A stretch of 64,000 bases of DNA. Origin: Luteolibacter arcticus. Lineage in GTDB: Bacteria > Verrucomicrobiota > Verrucomicrobiia > Verrucomicrobiales > Akkermansiaceae. The notes under the pieces were generated by a model. The model saw only the letters and a program-made list of their open reading frames with translations, was not told where the DNA came from and did no database searches. The stretch covers positions 1-64,000 of the forward strand of contig NZ_JAPDDT010000008.1 of NCBI RefSeq assembly GCF_025950235.1, read 5' to 3'. Of the stretch, positions 33,955 through 42,962 are shown in pieces. Within the stretch, counting starts at the first letter, position 1. Each line of letters starts with the position of its first letter. The position numbers were made by a program, and so were the translations under genes.

Positions 33955-34464
33955 GTGACCGACGACGTTGATGCCGTTTGCCGCCGCGCCATGGGCTTTC
34001 TGGAGCTCGGCCTGCCTGAGGATGCCCTGGCGGAGCTGGATGAATTGAAGGTCGCCCATTCGGCCGCGCTGCACTTGCGGGTCGATGTCCTGTTCCGGTT
34101 GAAGGATTGGTCCGCCGCCGCGGCGATCTGCCTGCCGATGACGGAGCACGAGCCGTCCGATCCCGGCTGGTGGATCCAGGCCGCCTATGCCCAGCGGCGC
34201 GCGCGCTCGATCGAGGAAGCGGAGATGGTTTTGCTCGCCGCCCTGACCCGCCATCCGGCGAACGGGGGGATCCTCTACAACCTCGCATGCTATGCTTGCG
34301 TGCAGGGCCGGCCCGATCAGGCGCGCGACTATTTCCGCCGCGCCGCAGTCACCGACCCCGACCCGATGCTCGCCATGGGTATCGGCGATCCCGATCTTGA
34401 GGAAATCCGTCCGTGGTTGCTCGAACTGCAAGCCGACCACCGCAGCCGCACGACTTCGTCATGA
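33955..34464 (+). CDS. TPR-like repeat protein
   Basis: A protein of 169 residues from GTG at 33955; the open frame goes further upstream within the hydrolase gene, but a start beyond its stop fits better. Helical repeats are seen: AMGFLELGLPEDALAELDEL, LHLRVDVLFRLKDWSAAAAI, and ILYNLACYACVQGRPDQARDYF (shortened), consistent with tetratricopeptide repeats that bind a protein partner. It starts 10 bp after the hydrolase gene and its stop overlaps the DUF6157 start (ATGA). The partner is unknown. Confidence 0.78.
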   Translation: MTDDVDAVCRRAMGFLELGLPEDALAELDELKVAHSAALHLRVDVLFRLKDWSAAAAICLPMTEHEPSDPGWWIQAAYAQRRARSIEEAEMVLLAALTRHPANGGILYNLACYACVQGRPDQARDYFRRAAVTDPDPMLAMGIGDPDLEEIRPWLLELQADHRSRTTSS

Positions 34465-34862
34465 GCTTTCGCGACACGTTTGTCCGCATCGCCGCCGACT
34501 GCCCGGGAAGTGCGGGCGTCGAGCCACCGCGCCGTGGGGGAAAGAAGCCGGTGCATCTCATCCAGCTCGAATTGCTGAGGGCGGCACCGCATCACTTCAC
34601 GCACCAGTCGCTGGTGGTCGAGAGCGAGCTGCTCCGCGAGCCTCCGACCGGGGAAAGCCGCAACCAGATCGTCGTGCGGATCTGCTCCAAGCCACTGCCC
34701 TGCCTGCGCTGCTCACCGCTGGCGAAGCGATACGGCTGGGGCTTTCACTTCGATGGCGAGGGCAAGATCGCGGTCCACGCCGCAGGCTCGGCATCCTACG
34801 AAAAGCTCGCCGCCGATCCGAAGCTCGATCAGGTTTCAGCGATGCGTAGCAAGCGCGCCTGA
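34461..34862 (+). CDS. DUF6157 family protein
   Basis: A protein of 133 residues from ATG at 34461, overlapping the preceding stop by four bases. The family pattern is MSFRDTFVRIAADCP, KPVHLIQLELL, FTHQSLVVESELLR, and CLRCSPLAKRYGWGFHFD. The family has no known biochemical function; it is small, cytosolic and widespread in bacteria. Ten bases separate it from the following glyoxalase-like gene. The presence of CLRC suggests a possible metal or redox site, which is speculation. Confidence 0.8.
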   Translation: MSFRDTFVRIAADCPGSAGVEPPRRGGKKPVHLIQLELLRAAPHHFTHQSLVVESELLREPPTGESRNQIVVRICSKPLPCLRCSPLAKRYGWGFHFDGEGKIAVHAAGSASYEKLAADPKLDQVSAMRSKRA

Positions 34863-34871
34863 ACTGAGCCC

Positions 34872-35303
34872 ATGAATCGCCTCACCGTTGTCACCCTTGG
34901 CGTCGACGATCTCGAAACGTCCGCGGGATTTTACTTACAGGTTTTCGATACGCCGCCGAACCGTGATCACGAGGACGTCTGCTTTTTTCCGCTGCCCGGC
35001 TGTTGGATCTCGCTCTTTCCACTGGCGCACCTGGCCGAGGACATTTCGCCGTCAGTGCCGAAGAGCCGCGGCGGCTTCAGTGGCGTGACCTTCGCGCACA
35101 ACGTGAAGACCCGGGATGAAGTCGTCACCGTGATCGAACGGGCGCGGGCCGCCGGGGCGGTCGTCGTGAAGGAGCCACAGGACACGTTCTGGGGCGGCTT
35201 CAGCGGCTACTTCGCCGATCCGGATGGCTATCACTGGGAAGTCGTCTGGGGGCCAATGTTCGACTTCACCGAAGACGGCGCGCTGCTTTTCAAGCAGGGC
35301 TGA
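34872..35303 (+). CDS. Glyoxalase/bleomycin-resistance (VOC) family protein
   Basis: A protein of 143 residues. The VOC fold is indicated by VVTLGVDDLETSAGFY at the start, and GYFADPDGYHWEVVW at the end, which carries a Glu metal ligand. The two beta-alpha-beta-beta-beta halves have the expected length. The family uses divalent metal for isomerase, dioxygenase or antibiotic-sequestering roles; the substrate cannot be told. It is the last gene of the presumed four-gene operon and ends about 110 bp before the Rrf2 regulator start. Confidence 0.85.
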   Translation: MNRLTVVTLGVDDLETSAGFYLQVFDTPPNRDHEDVCFFPLPGCWISLFPLAHLAEDISPSVPKSRGGFSGVTFAHNVKTRDEVVTVIERARAAGAVVVKEPQDTFWGGFSGYFADPDGYHWEVVWGPMFDFTEDGALLFKQG

Positions 35304-35328
35304 CGCTCAAATAGCGGTGTGCCGGGTC

Positions 35329-35355
35329 TAATAAAGGAATAAAATCTCTTTATTA
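35329..35355. promoter_or_regulatory. AT-rich dyad at the promoter of the Rrf2 regulator gene
   Basis: TAATAAAG (35329-35336) and CTTTATTA (35348-35355) form an 8-bp inverted repeat with an 11-base spacer. A nested repeat AATAAA-ATCTC-TTTATT shares the right arm. The right arm overlaps TATTAT (35351-35356), a good -10 candidate about 58 bp before the start codon. In a sequence of this GC content the stretch stands out strongly. It may be the autoregulatory operator of the Rrf2 protein. Confidence 0.55.
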
Positions 35356-35413
35356 TGGAATGGGATCGACCGGCCGCAGCTTTGCGGCCATGCATGGTCG
35401 GGACGAGATCACG

Positions 35414-35842
35414 ATGCTTGGCTATGGGAAAATGAGTGGCTGCGGCGTGGCGGCGATGAGCGCGCTGGCGGAATGCCATGGCGAGGGCGTCCAGCTCAGT
35501 TCGCAGCAGATCGCCGAATCGCGGAACCTGTCGCAGCCGCTGGTGGCGAAGGTGCTGACGGTGCTTTCGCAAGCCGGTCTCGTCCACGGCACGCGTGGTC
35601 CTGGCGGGGGCTACCGGTTGGCGCGGCATCCGTCGAAGATCACGTTGTTTGACGTGGTGGATCTCTTCGAGGGCCACCGCGATCCCAGCGCCTGTCCCTT
35701 CGGTCCCGGCTGGTGTGGGACCGGCGCTCCTTGTCCGCTGCATCACCTGCTGGCCGACATGAGCGAGTCGGCGGCGAGCCACCTCAAGAAGGCGAATTTC
35801 GGGTCATTCGTGGGGCACGGGAAGCCGGCGGAAAAGCCGTAG
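35414..35842 (+). CDS. Rrf2 family transcriptional regulator with iron-sulphur cysteines (IscR/NsrR-like)
   Basis: A protein of 142 residues from ATG at 35414, chosen because Rrf2 proteins begin just before the first helix (here MSGCGVAAMSALAE). The winged-helix motif SSQQIAESRNLSQPLVAKVLTVL is followed by the wing RGPGGGYRL. Three cysteines at about 94, 101 and 107 have spacing CX6CX5C, close to the IscR cluster-binding set at 92, 98 and 104. This suggests a 2Fe-2S or 4Fe-4S sensor of redox, NO or iron-sulphur status. No target gene other than itself is evident; the neighbours on either side are a VOC gene and a convergent UPF0158 gene. Confidence 0.9.
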   Translation: MLGYGKMSGCGVAAMSALAECHGEGVQLSSQQIAESRNLSQPLVAKVLTVLSQAGLVHGTRGPGGGYRLARHPSKITLFDVVDLFEGHRDPSACPFGPGWCGTGAPCPLHHLLADMSESAASHLKKANFGSFVGHGKPAEKP

Positions 35843-35860
35843 TTCTTCCTGGCGGGAAGA

Positions 35861-36307
35861 TCATGGTTCCTTTGGCCACGTCGCTTCCACCCATGGCACC
35901 TTGTTCGCTTCGAGGAATTGGATCGCCGCCTCGCGCTGGTGCTGGTTTTGAAAGGCAAACCACGCCTCGCGTTGCTCGGGGAAATCGAACAGGGTGTCCT
36001 TGAACGAGCGGAAGGGCTTGGGCAGCCGCAGCGCCCGGGCAAGAGCGCGGCGGGCCTCGCCCTCGGGCAGGGTGTCCACATAGTCTTCCATGACCTGAAA
36101 GCCTTCGCGTGACGAACGTGGCTCGATGTAGAGGAAGACTTCCGGCTGTTCCCCGATATCTTCATATTCCTCCGGGAGGTCGGCGTATTCGGAAACGGGA
36201 ATGAGTTCGCCATTCCGCAGGTCCAAATACCAACGGTGCTCGGCAATTCCGCCGCCATCGTAGAGGGCATTGCCTAGTTCTTCGAGGTGAACTGGGATCG
36301 GATCCAT
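35861..36307 (-). CDS. UPF0158 family protein
   Basis: A protein of 148 residues from ATG at 36307; the open frame goes on to 36520 but that extension has no clear domain. It has the UPF0158 layout: HLEELGNALYDGG, WYLDLRNGELIPVSE, several acidic residues, and a C-terminal FRSFKDTLFDFPEQREAWFAF with Trp and Phe. The family function is unknown. The gene lies convergent to the Rrf2 gene and divergent to the second dehydrogenase/cytochrome gene. The 270 bp up to 36577 hold no supported gene but contain a CTGTTAGC motif. Confidence 0.8.
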   Translation of the reverse strand: MDPIPVHLEELGNALYDGGGIAEHRWYLDLRNGELIPVSEYADLPEEYEDIGEQPEVFLYIEPRSSREGFQVMEDYVDTLPEGEARRALARALRLPKPFRSFKDTLFDFPEQREAWFAFQNQHQREAAIQFLEANKVPWVEATWPKEP

Positions 36308-36576
36308 GCGGGGGATTTTTAACCGGACCTGGCCCGATGAAAAGTCTCCAGCTTTGGCATTCGCGGGTTGAGCCGCCAACGGCTCCGTGAAGGGCTGTCC
36401 CCCGAGGAGCGACCAGACGGGGAACATAACTCGCACGAAGGTTTCACCGTTCCTAACTTGCGCTGTTAGCTGGGGATGCCCAACCATGACGCCAGACAAG
36501 CGGGAGAGTTCACGGCTCAAGAAGGGCTGGCCCGCGAGGTGATCATCCGCGTCTTGTTAGCCTTCGCTTCGTTGCC

Positions 36577-39378
36577 ATGATGCTGTTTCCGTTCAACCGA
36601 CATTTGATGGCATGGTGTCTGGCTTGCCTTGCCTTCGAGCCACTCATCGCGCGCACGGCCAATGGGCTTCTGAATGTGCCGGCGACTCCGCCGCCCACGA
36701 CGGTGCAGGTGGTCGATGCGTTTCCCGGTGTGACCTTTAACCGGGCCCTCGTTTTCGCCAGTCCGCCCGGGGATGAGAAACGGCTCTTCGTCGGTGAGAT
36801 CGGTGGCAAGATCAAGGTGATCCCCGATGTTACGGCCGCCGCTCCGACGGCTTCGGTGGCGATCGATCTGGCGGCGGCCATCACCACGCCGGCGCGCACT
36901 CCGGCCGAGTCATGGGACCTCGGGCCGAACCTGGAATGTGGCCTGTTGGGATTTGCCTTCCACCCGGACTATGCCGCCAATGGGTATCTCTTTGTCTTCT
37001 ACTCGGCGGCGAAGGCCAGCGATCCCGGGGTCTGGTATCAACGCCTGTCGCGGTTCACCGTGCCACCCGGGGAGCGGGAGCAGGCGGCTCCGCTGGTAGA
37101 TCCGGGTTCGGAGTTGATCCTGCTGGAGCAAAGGGACCGCGGCCCCAACCACAATGGCGGCGACGTGCATTTCGGGCCGGATGGATACCTTTACCTGTCG
37201 GTGGGTGACGAGGATAACCCGAGCGATCACTTCAACAACTCACAGCGGATCGACATGAATTTCTTCGGCGCGATGCTGCGGATCGACGTCGATAAGAAAA
37301 CCGGAAACCTGGAGCCGAACGCGCATACGAATCCCGCGGCTTCGGTCGAGGGCTTCAGCGCGGTGGATGGCATTCCGCGGGACGAGTCGCCGACAGGGTC
37401 GGGGGTCTTCAAGGCTCGCTACAGTATCCCGATCGACAATCCTTACGTGCCGAGCAGTGAGGAGGGGACTTGGGACGGCACATTGAATGGGGCCGCGATT
37501 GCCCCGGAAAGCCTTCCCTATGTTAGATCGGAATTTTGGGCGATCGGCTTGCGGAGTCCGTGGCGTTTCCACATCGATCAGAGCAACGGGGAGATCATGC
37601 TCGGGGATGTCGGGCAGAGCATGGCTTGGCCGGCTGCACCCCATGCCGCCGAGGAACTGAATATCATTAAGCGTGGCGGGAACTTCGGGTGGCCCTACCG
37701 CGAAGGCACGTTTCCGGGGCCGAAAACCGCGCCTCCGGGATTCACTTCGCTCGATCCTTTCTATCAGCTCGATCACAATATTGATGGCGACCCCAACTAC
37801 CGGGCCCGGTGTTTCATCGGCGGGGTGATTTACCGCGGCAGTCGTTTTGCGAGCCTGACGGGTTCCTACGTTTTCGGCGACTTCATCTCGGGGAACATCT
37901 GGGCTCTCACTCGGCCGGGTGGAGTGCCTGCGGTCCAACGGATCGCGGGGCTCGGGCAAGTGGTCACCTTCGGCACCGACCCATCGAATGGCGACGTCTT
38001 GCTCACCGACTACAGCGGCACCCGGATCAGGCGGCTCGTGACCGCCACCCCGGGGTCCGCGTTTCCTAACACTCTCGGTGCGACCGGCCTGTTCACCGAT
38101 CTGGCCACGCTCACCCCGGCCCCTGCGGTGGTGCCCTATTCCGTCAATCTGTCATTCTGGAGCGATCATGCGGTGAAGCGCCGATGGTTCTCCATTCCCG
38201 ACGGGACGAGCCGCATGACGTGGTCACGCGAGGATGCATGGACTTTTCCGGCCGGGCAGATCTGGGTGAAGCACTTCGACTTGGAGACGGAGCGGGGCAA
38301 TCCGGAGTCGCCGAAGAAGCGGATCGAGACCCGCGTGCTGGTGAAAAACCCGGAGGGGATCTACGGCGTCAGCTACCGGTGGAATGCTGCCGGAACCCAG
38401 GCCACCCTCGCGGCAGATGGAGGCGAGACCTTCGCCGTGGAGGTCATCAAGGATGGCGCGCCGTATTCGCAGACCTGGAACATCCCGAGCCGCGCCCAGT
38501 GCAATATCTGCCATACACCGGAGGCCGGATACGCGCTTTCGTTCAATACGCTGCAGCTTAACTTGGAGGGCACGATCGAGGGGTTCACCGGCAACCAGCT
38601 CGATTTCCTGGAGAGCCAAGGCTATCTCACGAACTCACCGGACTCGCCGAATGTCTTGCCGAGACATCTGCGGCCGGAAGAGGAGGAGCACCCGATCGAA
38701 GCGAGGGTTCGCTCCTACCTGGCGGTGAATTGCGGGTATTGCCACGCCGGGGCAGCGGGCACGGCTCCCACTGCTTGGGATGGGCGACATGGGCCGATCC
38801 TTGATCAGACCGGGCTCATCCGTGGCGAGGCGACGTCCGCGCAGGCTCCCTACAAGCTGGTGCTTCCCGGCGATCCGGCGCACTCGCTTGTCCTGCGGCG
38901 GATGGCGGGAACGGGCGGCTTCAGTCGGATGCCGCCCTTGGCCACCTCGGAGCCGGATGCGGTCAACATTGAGTTGATGACCGAGTGGATCAACCTGTCG
39001 CTGCCGGATCGCAAGTCGTATGCCGAGTGGCGCTTGGAGGTCTTCGGTTCCGCCACCTCTCCGGAAGGTGAGCCCGGAGCCGATGCGGACGATGACGGGC
39101 AGTTGAATCACGCGGAGTTCCTTGCCGGGTCGCAAGCGCTGGATCCCGGCAGTTTTCTGGTTCCGGTCCTGTCGCTGTCCGAGGGGGCGGTGCTGCTTGA
39201 CGCGGTGATTCCGGCGAACCGCTCCGTCCAGGTCGAGCGATCCACGAACTTGCTGGATTGGTCGCTGTGGGATGTCCCCGGCAATCACGGGCTCGCGCAT
39301 CCTGGTGGCCCTGCCGCCTTCACGGGGCCGATGAGCGGTGGGGGTGAGTTCTTTCGAATCAGGCTCCGGGAGCGTTGA
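36577..39378 (+). CDS. Secreted PQQ-type sugar dehydrogenase / dihaem cytochrome c fusion (copy 2)
   Basis: A protein of 933 residues. A signal peptide (about 1-28) is followed by a glucose/sorbosone-dehydrogenase-like propeller (about 40-480; LLGFAFHPDYAANGYLFVFY, HNGGDVHFGPDGYLYLSVGDE, LRSPWRFHID). Then comes an HNE_0200-type domain (about 490-830) with haem motifs CNICH (Cys 642) and CGYCH (Cys 719). A short Asp-rich calcium motif (DADDDGQLNHAEF) and the STNLLDW C-terminal domain close the protein. It has the same order as the C-terminal part of the giant protein at 19398 but lacks the repeat domains. The likely role is extracytoplasmic sugar or alcohol oxidation; the substrate and whether PQQ is bound are unproven. 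Confidence 0.9.
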   Translation: MMLFPFNRHLMAWCLACLAFEPLIARTANGLLNVPATPPPTTVQVVDAFPGVTFNRALVFASPPGDEKRLFVGEIGGKIKVIPDVTAAAPTASVAIDLAAAITTPARTPAESWDLGPNLECGLLGFAFHPDYAANGYLFVFYSAAKASDPGVWYQRLSRFTVPPGEREQAAPLVDPGSELILLEQRDRGPNHNGGDVHFGPDGYLYLSVGDEDNPSDHFNNSQRIDMNFFGAMLRIDVDKKTGNLEPNAHTNPAASVEGFSAVDGIPRDESPTGSGVFKARYSIPIDNPYVPSSEEGTWDGTLNGAAIAPESLPYVRSEFWAIGLRSPWRFHIDQSNGEIMLGDVGQSMAWPAAPHAAEELNIIKRGGNFGWPYREGTFPGPKTAPPGFTSLDPFYQLDHNIDGDPNYRARCFIGGVIYRGSRFASLTGSYVFGDFISGNIWALTRPGGVPAVQRIAGLGQVVTFGTDPSNGDVLLTDYSGTRIRRLVTATPGSAFPNTLGATGLFTDLATLTPAPAVVPYSVNLSFWSDHAVKRRWFSIPDGTSRMTWSREDAWTFPAGQIWVKHFDLETERGNPESPKKRIETRVLVKNPEGIYGVSYRWNAAGTQATLAADGGETFAVEVIKDGAPYSQTWNIPSRAQCNICHTPEAGYALSFNTLQLNLEGTIEGFTGNQLDFLESQGYLTNSPDSPNVLPRHLRPEEEEHPIEARVRSYLAVNCGYCHAGAAGTAPTAWDGRHGPILDQTGLIRGEATSAQAPYKLVLPGDPAHSLVLRRMAGTGGFSRMPPLATSEPDAVNIELMTEWINLSLPDRKSYAEWRLEVFGSATSPEGEPGADADDDGQLNHAEFLAGSQALDPGSFLVPVLSLSEGAVLLDAVIPANRSVQVERSTNLLDWSLWDVPGNHGLAHPGGPAAFTGPMSGGGEFFRIRLRER

Positions 39379-39410
39379 TTCTGGCTCGCGATGTTGGCGG
39401 GAGGCAGGAC

Positions 39411-40604
39411 TCAGGGAGAAATGATCACCACCGTGCCCTTCGCGACGAGGGAGTAGAGCTTTTTCAGATCCGCTTCGCGCAGGCTGAGGCAACCCCAGGT
39501 CAGGTTCTGCGGTCCGTCCGGCCAGTCGCTCACCCAGCCGTGAATCCCGACGCCGCCGCCGAGTTCCGAATTCGCCAGCGGCATTTTTCCTGCGGCGTTC
39601 GCGGCGAGGATGGCCTCACACTTTCCTTTGTTGATGCGGCCGGCATCCAGCGCGGTGCGGGCATCGTGGGCGTTGGGGTAGTTGATCCGCATCCACCGCG
39701 AGCCGAGGAATTTTCCCCACTCCCCATCGAATGGCCCCACCGCTTTTTGAATGATGCGGTATTCGCCTTCCGGCGTACGGTTGTCGCCGTCTTCGGTTTT
39801 TGGTCCGAGCGGTTTCTGGCTCAGCGCGATGGGCAGGTCTTCCACGACTTTCCCGTCACGGCAGTAAAGCAGGCGGTAGTCTTTCTTGGAGGCGATGATG
39901 AGGCTCTTTTCCTTGGCGGGGACGGTGAGGGTGCGGTGCGCGCGGATGAATGCGGAGGGTGGCTCACATCCGGCTGCGGGGCCGGCTTCCGCTGGTGGTG
40001 GCCATTGGGTGCGGATCTCCAGATACAACTGCGTCGTGGTGCCGGCACCGCGATTGGCGATGGTGCCTAACGGCTGACGGCGCTTCACCGGATCGCCTGC
40101 TTTCAGGGTGACGTCGGCCAATCCCGCCGAGGTGGACCAGACGGTGCGCAGTGCGCCGTTTTCCACAAAGCGGTGTTCGATGGTGACCGCCGGGCCGCGG
40201 GGGGTCTCCTTGACTTCCCTGACCACTCCGGCGGCGATGGCAAAGATGGGCTGTCCGGCATCCGTGGTTCCACCGCCGGAGCCATTCCACGCCTCGCCGG
40301 TGTGAGGCTGGCCGGTGTCGGCGTCGGCTTCGCCGGGTTTGCCGGTGACCTTCCAGCCGGCGTATTTTCGCCGGGTGGCCTTGGCGGTGTAGGGGGCTTT
40401 TCCTTCGGGGCCGCCGGCCGGGAAGTCGAAGCCGTCTGCGAGGCCGGGATCGAAGAGCTTCTTCGCCAGTTCCAGATGGGCGGGCACCGGCTGCGGGGGA
40501 GCAGCGGATTCCTCCGCGGGGATGACAGGTTCTTCCGCGAGGCCGTGAACGACCGAGATCAGGAGGGAGGCGATGATTGGCAGCAGGCGGCAGGCAGAGG
40601 ACAC
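39411..40604 (-). CDS. L,D-transpeptidase (YkuD) with degenerate M23-like domain
   Basis: About 397 residues from GTG at 40604, which starts a signal peptide (RLLPIIASLLISVVHGLA); ATG at 40697 would overlap the uvrB promoter region. The middle part resembles a LytM/M23 fold (HTGEAW, PIFAIAAGVVREV, GDPVKRRQPLGTIAN, QLYLEIR), but the usual second zinc-binding His motif is QLYLE, so it is probably not catalytic. The C-terminal YkuD domain has GIHGW and NLTWGCLSL with the nucleophile Cys; Ser/His before GC are Thr-Trp. It likely cross-links or edits peptidoglycan in the periplasm. The fusion of the two folds is unusual. Confidence 0.85.
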   Translation of the reverse strand: MSSACRLLPIIASLLISVVHGLAEEPVIPAEESAAPPQPVPAHLELAKKLFDPGLADGFDFPAGGPEGKAPYTAKATRRKYAGWKVTGKPGEADADTGQPHTGEAWNGSGGGTTDAGQPIFAIAAGVVREVKETPRGPAVTIEHRFVENGALRTVWSTSAGLADVTLKAGDPVKRRQPLGTIANRGAGTTTQLYLEIRTQWPPPAEAGPAAGCEPPSAFIRAHRTLTVPAKEKSLIIASKKDYRLLYCRDGKVVEDLPIALSQKPLGPKTEDGDNRTPEGEYRIIQKAVGPFDGEWGKFLGSRWMRINYPNAHDARTALDAGRINKGKCEAILAANAAGKMPLANSELGGGVGIHGWVSDWPDGPQNLTWGCLSLREADLKKLYSLVAKGTVVIISP

Positions 40605-40750
40605 GACGGAGCTAGGTAGAGAATCTCTCCAAAACGACCGGAGCGCTCGGCAGATTGCAAGAAGGTGTTTCCCGGGGGCGTACGGGATGGCCCGCATCTT
40701 CGTTTGGCTGCCCTTGCGAGCGGCACCTTCCGCGCCTACACAGGGGCCGG

Positions 40751-42937
40751 ATGCCGTTCCAACTTACCAGCGACTACTCTCCCGAAGGCGACCAGGCCCA
40801 GGCGATCGCGAAGCTCGTGAAGTCGATCCGCGCGGGCAATACGCACCAGACACTGCTGGGGGTGACGGGGTCGGGGAAGACCTTCACGATGGCGAACGTG
40901 ATCGAGCAGATCGGGAAGCCGACGCTGATCATGAGCCACAACAAGACGTTGGCGGCGCAGCTCTACTCGGAGTTCAAGAACTTCTTCCCGCACAATGCGG
41001 TGGAGTATTTCGTGAGCTATTTCGACTACTACCAGCCCGAGGCTTACATTCCGCGGACGGACACCTACATTGAGAAGGATTCGTCGATCAATGATGAGAT
41101 CGAGCGCTTGCGGCTCTCGACGATGGGCTCGCTGTTGACGCGCGAGGACACGATCGTGATCGCGTCGGTCTCGTGCATCTATGGCTTGGGTTCGCCGGAT
41201 GACTACGAGGGCATGATGGTGCCGGTGTGGGTGGGGCAGCAGATCCGGCGCGATGATTTGCTGCAGGCGCTGGTGGCGATCCTTTTCGAGCGGAATGACA
41301 TTGCTTTCGGCCGCGGGAAGTTCCGCGTGCGCGGGGATGTTGTGGAAGTGCATCCGGCGTATCTCGATGAGACGGCGGTGCGGGTGGAGTTTTTCGGCGA
41401 CGAGATCGATCGCATTACGACCATCGACACGTTGACGGGGAAGACGATCGATCGCGTGGACAAGCACACCTTCTTTCCGGCGAAGCAATTCGTGACGCCG
41501 GGGGACAAGATGAAGAAGGCGATCGTGGAGATCCGCAAAGAGGCGGATGCTTCGGTGACGGCGTTTGAGAAGGAGGGGAAATTGATCGAGGCGCAGCGGT
41601 TGCGGATGCGCACGGACTACGACATCGAGATGATGCAGGAGATGGGCTTCTGCCAGGGGATCGAGAACTACTCGCGTCACTTGACCGGACGTGCGCCGGG
41701 GTCGCGGCCGCACACGCTGTTAGATTTCTTTCCCGACGACTACCTGCTGATGATGGATGAAAGCCACGCCACGATCCCGCAGGTCGGGGGCATGTATGAG
41801 GGCGACAAGAGCCGCAAGACGGTGCTGGTGGAGCACGGCTTCCGCCTGCCGAGTGCGCTGGACAACCGGCCGCTGCGGTTTGACGAGTTCATGCACATGA
41901 CGAGGCAGCGGCTCTACGTTTCGGCGACGCCGGGGCCGTTCGAGATCGTCAATTCGCGGCCCGAGAACCGGCGGTTCATTCCGGTGAAGGGGCGGGGGGA
42001 TGACCGGGGATTCACGCACATCGATTTGAAGAAGCTGCGCATCACGCCGAGTGGCAGTGCGGAGTCGGTGGGAGATTTCGATCCGGAAAAACCCGGCAAG
42101 CCGCTGGTGGTGGAGCAGATCATCCGGCCGACCGGCTTGCTGGATCCCACGCTGATCCTGCGACCGCTGAAGCACCAGATCGACGAGACGATCGAGTTTT
42201 GTCGCCAGCGTGTGGAAAGGGGCGAGCGGGTGCTGGTGACGACTCTAACAAAGAAGACGGCGGAGGATCTTTCCGAGTATCTGCAAGGGACAGGACTGAA
42301 GGTGCGCTACATCCATGCGGACATCGATACGGTGGAGCGCGTGGAGATTCTGCGTCAGCTCCGGGCGGCGGCGTTCGACATTCTGGTGGGGATCAACCTG
42401 CTGCGGGAAGGTCTGGATCTGCCGGAGGTTTCGCTGGTCTGCATCCTGGATGCGGACAAGGAGGGCTTCCTGCGCAATGAGACGAGCTTGATCCAGACGG
42501 CGGGCCGTGCGGCGCGCCACTTGAATGGGCAGTGCGTGCTATTCTGTGACTCGGTGACCGATTCTATCCAGAAGTTGATCGACGTGACCGAGTATCGCCG
42601 CAGCCGGCAGATGGAGCACAACGAGAAGCACGGCATCACGCCGCAGAGCGTGAAGCGTGCGGTGCAGGAGAGCTTGCAGCTTTACTCAAACCAACGCGAG
42701 CAAGCCGACAAGCTGGAGCGCTCGATGGTTTCGGAAGACGAGGCCGTTTATAACAAGGTCCGCGTGATCGCCGAGCTTGAGAAGGAGATGCTGGACGCGT
42801 CCGCCAAGCTCGAGTTCGAGCGGGCCGCTCACTTGCGCGACCAAATCAAGGCGCTGAAGGTGGGCAATCCCGCTGCCACGGCGGAGCGGAAGCCGGTGAA
42901 GTATCCGAAGGGTGGGGGACGGGGCAGGAAGCGTTAG
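40751..42937 (+). CDS. uvrB: UvrABC system protein B
   Basis: A protein of 728 residues from ATG at 40751. Walker A GVTGSGKT is at 37-44, the beta-hairpin region is YFDYYQPEAYIP, then helicase motifs including MMDESH, RLYVSATPGP, and NLLREGLDLPEVSLV. The C-terminal UVR motif is about EKEMLDASAKLEFERAAHLRD, which contacts UvrC. UvrB verifies DNA damage within the UvrAB complex and recruits UvrC. The gene is single; it is divergent to the transpeptidase gene and convergent with the GspG-like gene. It contains two CTAAC/GTTAG-type motifs at rare Leu codons. Identity is certain. Confidence 0.98.
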   Translation: MPFQLTSDYSPEGDQAQAIAKLVKSIRAGNTHQTLLGVTGSGKTFTMANVIEQIGKPTLIMSHNKTLAAQLYSEFKNFFPHNAVEYFVSYFDYYQPEAYIPRTDTYIEKDSSINDEIERLRLSTMGSLLTREDTIVIASVSCIYGLGSPDDYEGMMVPVWVGQQIRRDDLLQALVAILFERNDIAFGRGKFRVRGDVVEVHPAYLDETAVRVEFFGDEIDRITTIDTLTGKTIDRVDKHTFFPAKQFVTPGDKMKKAIVEIRKEADASVTAFEKEGKLIEAQRLRMRTDYDIEMMQEMGFCQGIENYSRHLTGRAPGSRPHTLLDFFPDDYLLMMDESHATIPQVGGMYEGDKSRKTVLVEHGFRLPSALDNRPLRFDEFMHMTRQRLYVSATPGPFEIVNSRPENRRFIPVKGRGDDRGFTHIDLKKLRITPSGSAESVGDFDPEKPGKPLVVEQIIRPTGLLDPTLILRPLKHQIDETIEFCRQRVERGERVLVTTLTKKTAEDLSEYLQGTGLKVRYIHADIDTVERVEILRQLRAAAFDILVGINLLREGLDLPEVSLVCILDADKEGFLRNETSLIQTAGRAARHLNGQCVLFCDSVTDSIQKLIDVTEYRRSRQMEHNEKHGITPQSVKRAVQESLQLYSNQREQADKLERSMVSEDEAVYNKVRVIAELEKEMLDASAKLEFERAAHLRDQIKALKVGNPAATAERKPVKYPKGGGRGRKR

Positions 42938-42962
42938 AAAGAAGGACTGCCAAGCTGTCAGG

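Noticed and set aside
36308..36520. N-terminal extension of the UPF0158 protein
   Set aside because: The 71 added residues have no family similarity, and ATG at 36307 gives the usual family length.
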